Positions 24,007-32,904 of a stretch of 64,000 nt of DNA are shown one piece after another. Location: contig NZ_CP139965.1 of the NCBI RefSeq assembly GCF_034424375.1, forward strand, positions 5,518,001-5,582,000, in the 5' to 3' direction. The notes under the pieces are model-generated. The model did not search any database. It worked only from the letters and a program-made list of their open reading frames with translations, and was not told where the DNA came from. Within the stretch, counting starts at the first letter, position 1, and each line of letters begins with the position of its first letter. This DNA comes from Paraburkholderia kururiensis. Lineage in GTDB: Bacteria > Pseudomonadota > Gammaproteobacteria > Burkholderiales > Burkholderiaceae. A program made the position numbers and the translations under genes.

Positions 24007-24100
24007 TCCATATGTCCTGGAAACCCCGCCTGGAAACGTCGCCTGAAGCCCCGTTGCCCCGGCTCGCGAGCGCGCATGCCGGGTCCGGTGCGTCGCCCTT

Positions 24101-24169
24101 GTCAAATTTACTTGACGTAAGCGTCGCTATTTTTCCTGCCGTTTGGAATCGGCGTCAAGTAAATTTGAC
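24101..24169. promoter_or_regulatory. Double operator: 17-bp perfect inverted repeat, each arm itself palindromic
   Basis: GTCAAATTTACTTGACG (24101-24117) and its exact reverse complement (24153-24169) flank a 35-bp spacer. Each arm holds GTCAA-N6-TTGAC, a palindrome in its own right, so two dimers about five helical turns apart could bind and loop the DNA. On the minus strand the right arm supplies TTGACG as a -35, with AAAAAT 18 bases later, which would drive the small gene at 23692-24006. No other feature is seen in the 246-nt gap. Confidence 0.6.
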
Positions 24170-24252
24170 GGAAAACGAGGCAAGGTGTGGCGGGGCGAAG
24201 CGGGAAGCGGCGGCGGTTCGGGGCGCGGTCGGTTTGGTAAACGTTTGCCCGG

Positions 24253-26928
24253 TCAGCCGAGGCCGAACCGCCGCACGAACCACGTCTTCACGACGTGCGT
24301 GAGCGCCGCGTAGGCAAGCAGGATCAGCACGAGCGCGGGCCAGTACGTCCACGGCAACCGCGTGAAGCCCAGCACGTGGCCGAGCCAGGTGAATGGAATC
24401 GCGATGCCCACCACGGCGATGACGGCGCTCGTCGCCATGAGCGCGCCGCTCGCGCGGCTTTCGAAGAACGGCACCTTCGCGGTGCGGATGATGTGGATGA
24501 TCAGCGTTTGCGTAAGCAGCGACTCCACGAACCAGCCGGTCTGGAACAGCGACGCGTTGTTCCACGCATGGAAGACGTCGAGCATCAGGAAGTAGGTGAC
24601 GTAGTCGAAGATGGAGCTGATGGGGCCCACCAGCAGCATGAACTTCATGATGTTGACGATATCCCAGCGGCGCGGCACCGCCAGATATTCGGCATCGACG
24701 TTGTCGGTCGGAATCGCGGTTTGCGAGAAGTCGTAGAGCAGGTTGTTGGTCAGCACCTGAATGGGCGCCATCGGCAGGAACGGCAGCAGGATGCTCGCAC
24801 CCAATACGCTGAACATGTTGCCGAAGTTCGAGCTTGCGCCCATCTTGATGTACTTCGTGATGTTGCCGAACACCTTGCGGCCTTCCATCACGCCGTCGCC
24901 CAGCACGGCGAGACTCTTTTCGAGCAGGATGATGTCGGCCGAGTCCTTGGCGATGTCCACGGCGCTGTCGACCGATACGCCCACGTCCGACGTCTTGAGC
25001 GCCGGCCCGTCGTTGATGCCGTCGCCTAAGAAGCCCACCACATGGCCCTGGCGATGCAGGGCGTCGACGATGGCCGCCTTCTGCGCCGGCGACACCTTCG
25101 CGAAGACCGAGGCGCGCTCCGCGAGCGCGGCGAGTTCGTCAGGCGTGCAGTTCTCCAGTTGCTTGCCGAGCACGATGGTGCCGGCGTCGATGCCCACTTC
25201 GCGGCAGATCTTGCGTGTGACGATGTCGTTGTCGCCGGTGAGAATCTTCACGGCGACGCCGCTTGCCTTCAGCGCCCGGATTGCCGCGGCCGCCGTTTCT
25301 TTCGGCGGATCGAGAAACGCGATGTAGCCGAGTAGCGTGAGGTCCTGCTCGTCCTTCACCGAACAGGCCGCCTGTTGCGGCGGCATCTCCTTGTAGGCGA
25401 CGGCGACCACGCGAAAGCCGTCGGCGTTGAGCGCGTCCGTGGTTTGTTTGGCGGCCACGAAGTGGCTTTCGTCGAGCACGCCGATGTCGTCATCCACCGC
25501 ATAGCGGGTGCATACCGAAAAGATCTCTTCCACCGCGCCCTTGCAGATCAACAGATGCGCGCCGTCGTCGCGCGCGAGCACCACGGACATGCGGCGGCGC
25601 TCGAAGTCGAACGGCATCTCGTCGATCTTCGTGTACTGCTCGTGTGCCTTCAGTTGCTCATGCAGCTCGACGTGCTTGAGCACGGCCACGTCGAGCAGAT
25701 TCTTGAGGCCCGACTGATGCGTGCTGTTGAGGTACGCGTATTCGAGCACGCGGTCGGAGTCGTTGCCGTGAATGTCGAGATGGCGTTTGAGGATGATGCG
25801 GTCCTGCGTGAGCGTGCCGGTCTTGTCGGTGCAGAGCACGTCCATGGCGCCGAAGTTCTGGATCGCGTTGAGCCGCTTCACGATCACCTTCTTGCGCGAC
25901 ATCGCAATGGCGCCCTTGGCCAGATTGACGGTCACGATCATGGGCAGCATTTCGGGCGTGAGCCCCACGGCCACCGCGACCGCGAACAGCAGCGCCTCGA
26001 ACCAGTTGCCCTTGGTGAGCCCGTTGATGAGAAACACGAGCGGCACCATCACGGCGATGAAGCCCATCATGAGCCACGTGAAACGTGCGATGCCCTTGTC
26101 GAAGCTCGTGAGCACGCGCTGTCCCGCGATCATGTCGGCCACGCCGCCGAACGCGGTGCGCCCGCCCGTGAGAATCACGACGCCGCAACCCACGCCGCTC
26201 ACCACCGCGCTGCCCATGAAGCAGATGTCCGGCAATTCGAAGTGCGAGTCGGCGCTGTGCGTGCCCACGGTGGGCGCTTTTTCGACCGGCATGGCTTCGC
26301 CCGTCAACGCCGATTGATTCACGAACAGATCGCGCGCGGAAATGAGCCGCAGGTCGGCGGGAATCATGTCGCCGGCTGAGAGCATGACGATGTCGCCGGG
26401 CACGATCTGTTCGATGGGAATGTCGAGCGTTTCGACGCCCGCTTCACTGCCGCCCGTGGCACGACGCCGACGCACTGTGGCGGTGGTGTGCACCATGCGG
26501 CGCAGCGCTTCGGCGGCGCGATTCGAGCGGTGCTCCTGCACGAAGCCGAGCGAAACGCTCAGCACGACCATCACGGAAATCATGAGCGCGGCGCGCGGGT
26601 CGCCGAGAAACCACGATGCGGCGGCGAGCGAGAGCAGCAGCAGGTTCAGCGAATTGGCGGCTCGCGCGGCCAGTTCGCGGACCATCGTGTGCCGCGCCTC
26701 GCGCGCGACCTGATTCGGACCGACGGTGCGCAGCCGCTGCGCGGCGTCGTCGGCGTCGAGCCCCGCGGCGCCGGTGCCGAGCCGCTGCATGGCTTCGTCG
26801 GGCGACATGCGCGCGAACTGGCCGAGCGTGTCGTGCGTGGCGGGCACGTGCGAGCCGCCGCGCGGCGAGCGCAACAGCCGGGACAGAATGGGAGAAAGGA
26901 ACCGCGCCTTGCCGTCCGGAAGCATCAT
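24253..26928 (-). CDS. mgtA: Magnesium-translocating P-type ATPase (MgtA/MgtB type)
   Basis: An 891-residue inner-membrane P-type ATPase of the P3B class, expected to import Mg2+. The phosphorylation motif DKTGTLTQD has its Asp at residue 368. The N-terminal actuator (LTGEAMPVEK), hinge (LGDGINDGPALK) and the family-typical NLLYDFSQTAIPTDNVD in the last membrane domain are intact. The N-terminal ~60 residues are variable. The start MMLPDG (26926-26928) fits the family but has no good ribosome site; the frame is open to 27039. No mgtC or riboswitch-like leader is recognised. An FNR/FixK-type palindrome lies 130 bp upstream. Confidence 0.88.
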   Translation of the reverse strand: MMLPDGKARFLSPILSRLLRSPRGGSHVPATHDTLGQFARMSPDEAMQRLGTGAAGLDADDAAQRLRTVGPNQVAREARHTMVRELAARAANSLNLLLLSLAAASWFLGDPRAALMISVMVVLSVSLGFVQEHRSNRAAEALRRMVHTTATVRRRRATGGSEAGVETLDIPIEQIVPGDIVMLSAGDMIPADLRLISARDLFVNQSALTGEAMPVEKAPTVGTHSADSHFELPDICFMGSAVVSGVGCGVVILTGGRTAFGGVADMIAGQRVLTSFDKGIARFTWLMMGFIAVMVPLVFLINGLTKGNWFEALLFAVAVAVGLTPEMLPMIVTVNLAKGAIAMSRKKVIVKRLNAIQNFGAMDVLCTDKTGTLTQDRIILKRHLDIHGNDSDRVLEYAYLNSTHQSGLKNLLDVAVLKHVELHEQLKAHEQYTKIDEMPFDFERRRMSVVLARDDGAHLLICKGAVEEIFSVCTRYAVDDDIGVLDESHFVAAKQTTDALNADGFRVVAVAYKEMPPQQAACSVKDEQDLTLLGYIAFLDPPKETAAAAIRALKASGVAVKILTGDNDIVTRKICREVGIDAGTIVLGKQLENCTPDELAALAERASVFAKVSPAQKAAIVDALHRQGHVVGFLGDGINDGPALKTSDVGVSVDSAVDIAKDSADIILLEKSLAVLGDGVMEGRKVFGNITKYIKMGASSNFGNMFSVLGASILLPFLPMAPIQVLTNNLLYDFSQTAIPTDNVDAEYLAVPRRWDIVNIMKFMLLVGPISSIFDYVTYFLMLDVFHAWNNASLFQTGWFVESLLTQTLIIHIIRTAKVPFFESRASGALMATSAVIAVVGIAIPFTWLGHVLGFTRLPWTYWPALVLILLAYAALTHVVKTWFVRRFGLG

Positions 26929-27056
26929 GATCGGATTCAGAAGTGAGCCGGACGCCGGCGCGTTACGACGTCGGCATCGCGTCGGTTTGCCGGGCAACGC
27001 CAGCCGAAGAGGACGGGCCGGTAGGGCGGATGTTCGCACCGGCGAGCAGTGGCGAG

Positions 27057-27070
27057 TTGACGTGAGTCAA
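27057..27070. promoter_or_regulatory. FNR/FixK-type palindrome upstream of mgtA
   Basis: TTGAC-GTGA-GTCAA is perfectly symmetric in its arms and fits the FixK/FNR form TTGA(T/C)-N4-(A/G)TCAA. It is centred about 136 bases before the mgtA start in the 313-nt gap 26929-27241. The rest of the gap holds the galU terminator and nothing else recognisable. Confidence 0.5.
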
Positions 27071-27156
27071 GCGCGGACCGGGCGGACGCCCGTGTCACGG
27101 AAGCGTCATGCCGGACATGGCGATGGGCACCTGAAATCGGCCCCCCAAAACAAAAA

Positions 27157-27187
27157 CGCTGCGATCCGCGGAGAACGAATCGCAGCG
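27157..27187 (-). terminator. Rho-independent terminator of galU
   Basis: CGCTGCGAT (27157-27165) and ATCGCAGCG (27179-27187) form a perfect 9-bp stem. Read on the minus strand it is followed by TTTTTGTTTT, a good U-tract, 55 bases past the galU stop. On the plus strand a CCTTTTT run follows, so it may also stop transcripts from the other side. Confidence 0.85.
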
Positions 27188-27241
27188 CCTTTTTACGGCA
27201 TGAATCAAACATGTGCGCGGTGCTTGCACCGCGGCGCGGCT

Positions 27242-28123
27242 TTACCCGGCGAGCACCGGCGAGCGCGTGCGCAGATAGGCCTCGAATTCCGCGCCCACCT
27301 CGGGGTGGCGCAACGCGAACTCGACGGTCGCCTTCAGATAACCGAGCTTGCTGCCGCAGTCGAAGCGCGTGCCGTGGTACTTGTAGGCCAGCACCTGCTC
27401 GTCGGCCAGCAGCGACTGGATCGCATCCGTGAGCTGCAATTCACCGCCCGCACCCGGCTTCAGCGCACGCAGATGTTCGAAGATGCGCGGCTTCAGCACA
27501 TAGCGACCCACCACGCCCAGGTTCGACGGCGCCACGTCCGGTGCCGGCTTTTCCACGATGCCCGACATCTTGATGATCGAGTCTTCCCACTCCTTGCCGT
27601 CCACGATGCCGTACGACTTCGTGTCTTCGGGCGGAATCTCTTCCACGCCGATCACCGAGCTGTGATAGTGGTCGAACACCTCGATCATCTGCTGCATGAC
27701 GGGCGGCGTGCCGTAGAGCAGGTCGTCCGCGAGAATCACGGCGAACGGGTTGTCGCCCACGAGCTTCTCGGCGCACATCACCGCGTGGCCGAGACCCAGC
27801 GCCTCGGGCTGACGCACGTAAAAGCAGTCGACGTGACTCGGCTTGATGCTGCGCACGAGTTCGAGCAGCTTGTCCTTGCCGCGTGCTTCAAGTTCGGCCT
27901 CGATCTCGTAGGACTTGTCGAAGTGGTCTTCGATGGCGCGCTTGCTGCGTCCCGTCACGAAGATCATTTCCGTGATGCCGGCGGCCATCGCCTCTTCCAC
28001 CGCGTACTGGATCAGTGGCTTGTCCACGATGGGCAGCATTTCCTTCGGGCTCGCCTTCGTGGCGGGCAGAAAGCGCGTGCCGAGACCGGCCACGGGGAAT
28101 ACCGCCTTGGTTACTTTGAGCAT
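27242..28123 (-). CDS. galU: UTP-glucose-1-phosphate uridylyltransferase GalU
   Basis: A 293-residue cytosolic enzyme making UDP-glucose from UTP and glucose-1-phosphate, for envelope polysaccharides and lipopolysaccharide core. It begins MLKVTKAVFPVAGLGTRFLPATKA, the nucleotide-binding loop, followed by KEMLPIVDKPLIQYAVEEA and ILADDLLYGTP. Length equals the family norm. An upstream in-frame extension to 28183 was rejected because homology begins at the chosen ATG. It is followed by a strong terminator and lies 97 nt downstream of valS on the same strand. Confidence 0.96.
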   Translation of the reverse strand: MLKVTKAVFPVAGLGTRFLPATKASPKEMLPIVDKPLIQYAVEEAMAAGITEMIFVTGRSKRAIEDHFDKSYEIEAELEARGKDKLLELVRSIKPSHVDCFYVRQPEALGLGHAVMCAEKLVGDNPFAVILADDLLYGTPPVMQQMIEVFDHYHSSVIGVEEIPPEDTKSYGIVDGKEWEDSIIKMSGIVEKPAPDVAPSNLGVVGRYVLKPRIFEHLRALKPGAGGELQLTDAIQSLLADEQVLAYKYHGTRFDCGSKLGYLKATVEFALRHPEVGAEFEAYLRTRSPVLAG

Positions 28124-28220
28124 GTCGTTACCCTGGTCCTTTGTCCGCACGCGGCGCCTCCAGCACTGCGCCATGCCCCGCATGCGGCGACTGCTGCGGC
28201 CAAAACGGCCGCCGCGGTGT

Positions 28221-31100
28221 TCAGGCAGGCAGCCGCGAAAGCTGCGCGGTCAGCTTGCCAATGGTGGTTTCATATTCTGCCAGCCTTCTCTGTTCCTGCT
28301 CAACGACAGCAGGCGGGGCCTTTGCCACGAAGCTCTCGTTACCGAGCTTCGCGTTGCACTTCGCGATTTCCGCGGTGAGGCGTGCAATTTCTTTCGACAG
28401 ACGCTCGCGCTCCGCGGCCACGTCGATCTCGACCTTGAGCACGAGCTTGTCCGTTCCCACGATAGCAATCGGCGCGCCATGGGCTTCGCCGTCGAGCGTC
28501 GCTTCGTCGGCGATGATGCGCACCTCGGACAGCCGCGCCAGCGCCTGGGCGTACGGCGCGAACGTCGCGAGACGTTCGGCGTTGCCCGTGGCGAGCAGCG
28601 GCACCTTCGTGGCGGGCGAGAGGTTCATCTCGCCGCGCAGGTTGCGGCACGCATCGATCATGGCCTTCAGGTCCGCCACCCATTGCTCCGCGGCTTCGTC
28701 GATCTTGCCCGGCTCGGCGACGGGGTAGGGCTGCACCATGATCGAGGCTTCGCCTTCGGCCTTGCCTGCCGGATAACGGTTCGCGAGCGGCGCAACCTTT
28801 TGCCACAGGGCTTCGGTAATGAACGGAATGATCGGGTGGGCGAGTCGAAGGACGGTTTCGAGCACGCGCAGCAGCGTGCGGCGCGTGGCCCGCTGTTGCT
28901 CCGGCGTGCCGTTCTGGATCTGCACCTTGGCGAGCTCCAGGTACCAGTCACAGTATTCGTCCCAGATGAACTTGTATGTGGCGTTTGCCACATTGTCGAA
29001 ACGGTAGTCCGCGAAGCCCTTTTCGACTTCCGCTTCCACGCGCTGGAGCAGCGAGACGATCCAGCGGTCTGCCTGCGAAAAGTCGAGATAGCGGCCCGGG
29101 CCGCAGCCGCCCGCGCCGTCGGGGCCGCACGCCGCTGCCTTTTCGCCGAAGCCGCAGTCGTGGCCTTCGCAGTTCATCAGCACGAAGCGCGTGGCGTTCC
29201 AGAGCTTGTTGCAGAAGTTGCGATAGCCCTCGCAGCGCGCAAGGTCGAAGTTGACGTTGCGGCCGAGCGTGGCCATCGACGCCATCGTGAAGCGCAGCGC
29301 GTCCGTGCCGAACGCGGGGATGCCGTCCGGAAATTCCTTGCGCGTTTTCTTTTCGATGGTGGCGGCCTGCTTCGGATTCATGAGGCCGGTGGTGCGCTTG
29401 GCGACGAGCGATTCGAGGTCGATGCCGTCCACGATGTCGATGGGGTCGAGCGTATTGCCCTTGCTCTTCGACATCTTCTGGCCTTCGTGGTCGCGCACGA
29501 GGCCGTGCACGTAGACCGTATCGAACGGCACCTTGCCCGTGAAGTGCGTGGTCATCATGACCATGCGCGCCACCCAGAAGAAGATGATGTCGAAGCCCGT
29601 GACGAGCACCGAGGAGGGCAGGAACGCCGCGAGTTCCTTCGTTTCGTTCGGCCAGCCGAGCGATGAGAACGGCACGAGCGCCGACGAGAACCACGTGTCG
29701 AGCACGTCTTCGTCGCGCTTCAGTGCGCCCGTGTAGCCCTTCGCCGCGGCCTGCGCGCGGGCCTCGTCTTCTGTGCGCGCGACGAACACTTCGCCGTTGT
29801 CGCCGTACCAGGCGGGAATCTGATGGCCCCACCAGAGCTGGCGCGAGATGCACCAGTCCTGGATGTTTTCGAGCCACTGGTAGTAGGTGGTGGTCCAGTT
29901 CTCGGGCACGAAGCGGATCTGGCCGTTGCGCACCACGTCGAGCGCGGTTTCCGCAATCGACTTGCCCGGTGTGAACGTGCCTTCGGGCGCCGGCTTGCTC
30001 ATCGCGACGAACCATTGGTCCGTGAGCATGGGTTCGAGCACCACGCCCGTGCGGTCGCCGCGCGGCACCATCAGTTTGTGCGGCTTCACGGATTCGAGCA
30101 GGCCTGCGGCGTCGAGGTCGGCCACGATCTGCTTGCGCGCCTCGAAGCGGTCCAGACCGCGGTAGTGCGCGGGCGCGTTGTCGTTGATCTTCGCGTCGAG
30201 CGTGAGAATTTCGATGGCGGCGAGCTTGTGGCGCAGGCCCACCTGGTAGTCGTTGAAGTCGTGCGCGGGCGTGACCTTCACGACGCCCGTGCCGAACTCG
30301 CGGTCCACGTAGTCGTCGGCGATCACGGGAATTTCGCGGTCCGTGAGCGGCAGCTTCACGCTCTTGCCGATCAGCGCGGCGTAGCGCTCGTCTTCGGGAT
30401 GCACCATCACCGCGACGTCGCCGAGCATCGTTTCGGGACGTGTGGTGGCCACCGTGAGATGGCCCGAGCCGTCCGCGAGCGGATAGCGGATGTGCCAGAG
30501 GTGGCCGCTTTCTTCTTCGCTCGTCACTTCGAGGTCGGACACCGCGGTGCCGAGCACCGGGTCCCAGTTCACGAGCCGCTTGCCGCGGTAGATCAGGCCT
30601 TGCTCGTAGAGCCGCACGAACACTTCGCGCACGGCGGCCGACATTTTGTCGTCCATCGTGAAGTATTCACGCGACCAGTCGATGGACGCGCCGAGGCGCC
30701 GCACCTGGCTCGTGATGGTGGAGCCCGACTGCTGCTTCCATTCCCACACGCGTTCGACGAACTTCTCGCGGCCCAGATCATGGCGCGAGACGCCTTGCGC
30801 GTCGAGCTGGCGTTCCACGACGATCTGCGTGGCGATGCCCGCGTGGTCCGTGCCCGGCACCCACAGCGTGTTGTCGCCGAGCATGCGGTGGTAGCGCGTG
30901 AGCGCGTCCATGATCGTCTGGTTGAACGCGTGCCCCATGTGCAGCGTGCCGGTGACGTTCGGCGGCGGCAACTGGATCGAGAAATTCTGGCGTCCCGGTT
31001 CGAAGGCGGGCGCGGCGTAGCCGCGTTTTTCCCACTCCGGGCCCCACGAGGCCTCGATCGTTTGAGGCTCGAAGCTCTTGGCAAGCGTGCTGTCGCTCAT
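28221..31100 (-). CDS. valS: Valyl-tRNA synthetase
   Basis: A 959-residue class I aminoacyl-tRNA synthetase charging tRNA-Val. The HIGH-type motif is HMGH at 54-57 (PPNVTGTLHMGHAFNQT), the KMSKS loop is near residue 544, and an editing domain lies between. The C-terminal coiled-coil arm (RERLSKEIARLTAEIAKC to the end) is the normal tRNA-binding tail. Length matches E. coli ValS (951). The ATG at 31098-31100 is 42 bases after a perfect TATAAT. An upstream open extension of 77 codons is not used because it spans that promoter. Confidence 0.97.
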   Translation of the reverse strand: MSDSTLAKSFEPQTIEASWGPEWEKRGYAAPAFEPGRQNFSIQLPPPNVTGTLHMGHAFNQTIMDALTRYHRMLGDNTLWVPGTDHAGIATQIVVERQLDAQGVSRHDLGREKFVERVWEWKQQSGSTITSQVRRLGASIDWSREYFTMDDKMSAAVREVFVRLYEQGLIYRGKRLVNWDPVLGTAVSDLEVTSEEESGHLWHIRYPLADGSGHLTVATTRPETMLGDVAVMVHPEDERYAALIGKSVKLPLTDREIPVIADDYVDREFGTGVVKVTPAHDFNDYQVGLRHKLAAIEILTLDAKINDNAPAHYRGLDRFEARKQIVADLDAAGLLESVKPHKLMVPRGDRTGVVLEPMLTDQWFVAMSKPAPEGTFTPGKSIAETALDVVRNGQIRFVPENWTTTYYQWLENIQDWCISRQLWWGHQIPAWYGDNGEVFVARTEDEARAQAAAKGYTGALKRDEDVLDTWFSSALVPFSSLGWPNETKELAAFLPSSVLVTGFDIIFFWVARMVMMTTHFTGKVPFDTVYVHGLVRDHEGQKMSKSKGNTLDPIDIVDGIDLESLVAKRTTGLMNPKQAATIEKKTRKEFPDGIPAFGTDALRFTMASMATLGRNVNFDLARCEGYRNFCNKLWNATRFVLMNCEGHDCGFGEKAAACGPDGAGGCGPGRYLDFSQADRWIVSLLQRVEAEVEKGFADYRFDNVANATYKFIWDEYCDWYLELAKVQIQNGTPEQQRATRRTLLRVLETVLRLAHPIIPFITEALWQKVAPLANRYPAGKAEGEASIMVQPYPVAEPGKIDEAAEQWVADLKAMIDACRNLRGEMNLSPATKVPLLATGNAERLATFAPYAQALARLSEVRIIADEATLDGEAHGAPIAIVGTDKLVLKVEIDVAAERERLSKEIARLTAEIAKCNAKLGNESFVAKAPPAVVEQEQRRLAEYETTIGKLTAQLSRLPA

Positions 31101-31148
31101 TATGGAAGTCTGCCGAAAAAATGCGTGAAGAGAGGCGTGAAACCTTGA

Positions 31149-31154
31149 ATTATA
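31149..31154 (-). promoter_or_regulatory. valS promoter -10 element
   Basis: On the minus strand TATAAT occupies 31149-31154, giving a leader of about 40 nt. No recognisable -35 is present 17 bases upstream. Confidence 0.55.
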
Positions 31155-31537
31155 AAGGGAGGCGGGGCGAGCCGGCCCGCACAGGCGGGGACCGGGCGTG
31201 GTGGGCGGCGCACAGGGCGCGTGATGGGCGCGTGATGGGACGTGAGGGGCGCAGCGAGGGAGCAATGAAGGGCGCGGGGGCGGCAGGCACAACGGGCAAG
31301 ACGCCGCGCACAAGGCGGGCAGCGACAACACCGCGGGGGCGGGTCAAGCGTCGCGGCAAGAGCGCGCGATTGCGTTGACCGGTGGCAACTAACGGCGGCG
31401 CTCAGGCGCGCGCCGGCGGTCTGTCAGTGGGTCGAACGAGTCGGCCGACGAGGTGGCCTGAATGAAGCGACCACTGAAGCCCGAGCCCGCGCAGCCGTCG
31501 CGCGCCCGTGGTTGCCCCATCGACGCACAGCCTGCCT
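31155..31537. other. Intergenic region between valS promoter and Gly-rich hydrolase gene
   Basis: About 380 nt of very GC-rich, purine-rich DNA on the plus strand. Its only open frame encodes an Arg/Gly-rich product unlike any family. No hairpin with a U-tract, repeat or conserved site is seen. Nothing supportable is present. Confidence 0.4.
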
Positions 31538-32458
31538 TTACGACTTCGTGAGGAACTCCACGTTGCCGCGGTTGCCCGAGGCGCTGTCGTACGACACCAC
31601 CTGCGGGCCCGAGCCGCCTTCGGTGTTGTTCGAGCCGATCAGCGTGATGCGGCCGTTGTCGTTGCTCGCGACGATCTCCGTGTGCTCGTCGCTGCCGATG
31701 ATCACCACGTCGCCGGGCTTGGCCTCGCTGCGGCTTTCGGTGTGCCAGCCGTCCTGCTTCAGTTCGGAGTCGAGCGTGGCGACGCTGTTGGTGTGCTGCG
31801 ATTCGGGCAGCTCGCCCGCCTTCGTCAGACACGCGGAGACGAAATTCGCGCAGCAGACGTCGGTGGGAATGCCGCGGTCCATGGGCACGTTCTGGTTGGC
31901 CATGATGCTCGCGGCCGAATGATCGAGAAGCCCTTGCGCGATGCCGGCCGGGTTGCCGGAGCCGGCGGGCGCCACGTTGGTGTCGCCGTGCTGGACAGGG
32001 CCGCCTGTATTGCCCGAAGCGTTGCCGACCGACCTCGATCCGCCGCTGTACCCTCCGCCATAACCTCCGCCGCCGCCATAGCCGCCCGCGGACACCGGGC
32101 CTGAGGTGGGCGCCGATCCGTCGTTCGACGAGATCGACTGGTTCAGTTCTTCCAGCAGCGCGATCAACACCTGAAGCAGCGCCGAGTCGAACTGGCCGTT
32201 GCCGCTGCCCTGGCTGCCTTGCGCGTTGGTGGTTCCGAAGAGCTGCTGCGCCGCCTTGCTGGCGGTGCCGGGGTTGCCGTTCTGGCCGAAGGTGGTTTTT
32301 TCCCAGCTGAAATAGGGCTGCAGCCCGGTCGTGCCGCCCAACAGGCTTTCGAGCTGCGGATCGGTCGCCGGAGAACTGGAGAAGCCGTACGCACCATAGG
32401 AACCGGTGCCGGACGACGGCACGGTATCGAAGGACAAGGCCGAAATCGCGCTCGACAT
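31538..32458 (-). CDS. Gly-rich protein with CHAP/NlpC-like cysteine hydrolase domain
   Basis: A 306-residue protein in three parts. The Ser/Gly-rich N-terminus (residues 1-~80) has a short hydrophobic helix LLQVLIALLEEL at ~100-112. A glycine-rich linker follows (~135-155). The C-terminal hydrolase-like domain (~190-306) carries VCCANFVSACL (probable catalytic Cys), PGDVVIIGS and DEHTEIV (probable His), the order seen in CHAP and NlpC/P60 peptidoglycan amidases. There is no Sec signal peptide or lipobox, so it may be cytosolic or exported by a type III/VI-like route. It has no partner gene; it diverges from uvrD. Confidence 0.6.
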   Translation of the reverse strand: MSSAISALSFDTVPSSGTGSYGAYGFSSSPATDPQLESLLGGTTGLQPYFSWEKTTFGQNGNPGTASKAAQQLFGTTNAQGSQGSGNGQFDSALLQVLIALLEELNQSISSNDGSAPTSGPVSAGGYGGGGGYGGGYSGGSRSVGNASGNTGGPVQHGDTNVAPAGSGNPAGIAQGLLDHSAASIMANQNVPMDRGIPTDVCCANFVSACLTKAGELPESQHTNSVATLDSELKQDGWHTESRSEAKPGDVVIIGSDEHTEIVASNDNGRITLIGSNNTEGGSGPQVVSYDSASGNRGNVEFLTKS

Positions 32459-32720
32459 GTTGAATGCCTCCCGTGGCTCGATCCCCGCCTTGCCGCAGCA
32501 CAGACGTTTGGCGTGCCCCGGCGCCGTGCCGGCAACACGCGAAACACGCAGCACGCTCTGCACGCAAGGCGGGCGATCATTGCCGATGATGCGGCGGCCG
32601 CGCGTGTCGACAAGCTGTACGTGCGAAGCAGCGCACGCGAATGCGAAGCGCGCATGCCGAACGCATGGGAAGCGGCGTGCCGCGCCGGCCCCTTGCCGAG
32701 TGCGCCAACTGCGCCACCCG

Positions 32721-32773
32721 CGCCCCCCACGCCCCCCACGCCCCCCACGCCCCCCACGCCCCCACGCCCCCCG
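32721..32773. repeat. Short tandem repeat, 9-bp unit CGCCCCCCA, about six copies
   Basis: Four perfect copies (32721-32756), one copy short by a C (32757-32764) and one ending in G (32765-32773) lie in the 446-nt divergent gap between the Gly-rich hydrolase gene and uvrD. C-tract repeats like this are prone to slippage, so copy number probably varies between strains. Apart from the uvrD -10, nothing else is seen in 32459-32904. Confidence 0.85.
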
Positions 32774-32824
32774 CGCCGCCAAGCGCGCCCGGCGGTGCCC
32801 CGGCGTCCCGCAGCGCCCCCGACT

Positions 32825-32830
32825 TATAAT
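32825..32830 (+). promoter_or_regulatory. uvrD promoter -10 element
   Basis: A perfect TATAAT (32825-32830), about 75 bases before the uvrD ATG. No good -35 is present; the upstream DNA is C-rich and carries the 9-bp repeat 52 bases away. Confidence 0.5.
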
Positions 32831-32904
32831 GTCGGACGATCTGCGCCACGCGCCGGCCAGCCGCCGCAACGTCCCCGTTTTCCTCCTGATTCCCCCATTT
32901 CCTC

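Noticed and set aside
31121..31378. An 85-codon Arg/Gly-rich frame upstream of valS
   Set aside because: Low-complexity GC-rich DNA, no ribosome site, overlaps the valS promoter.
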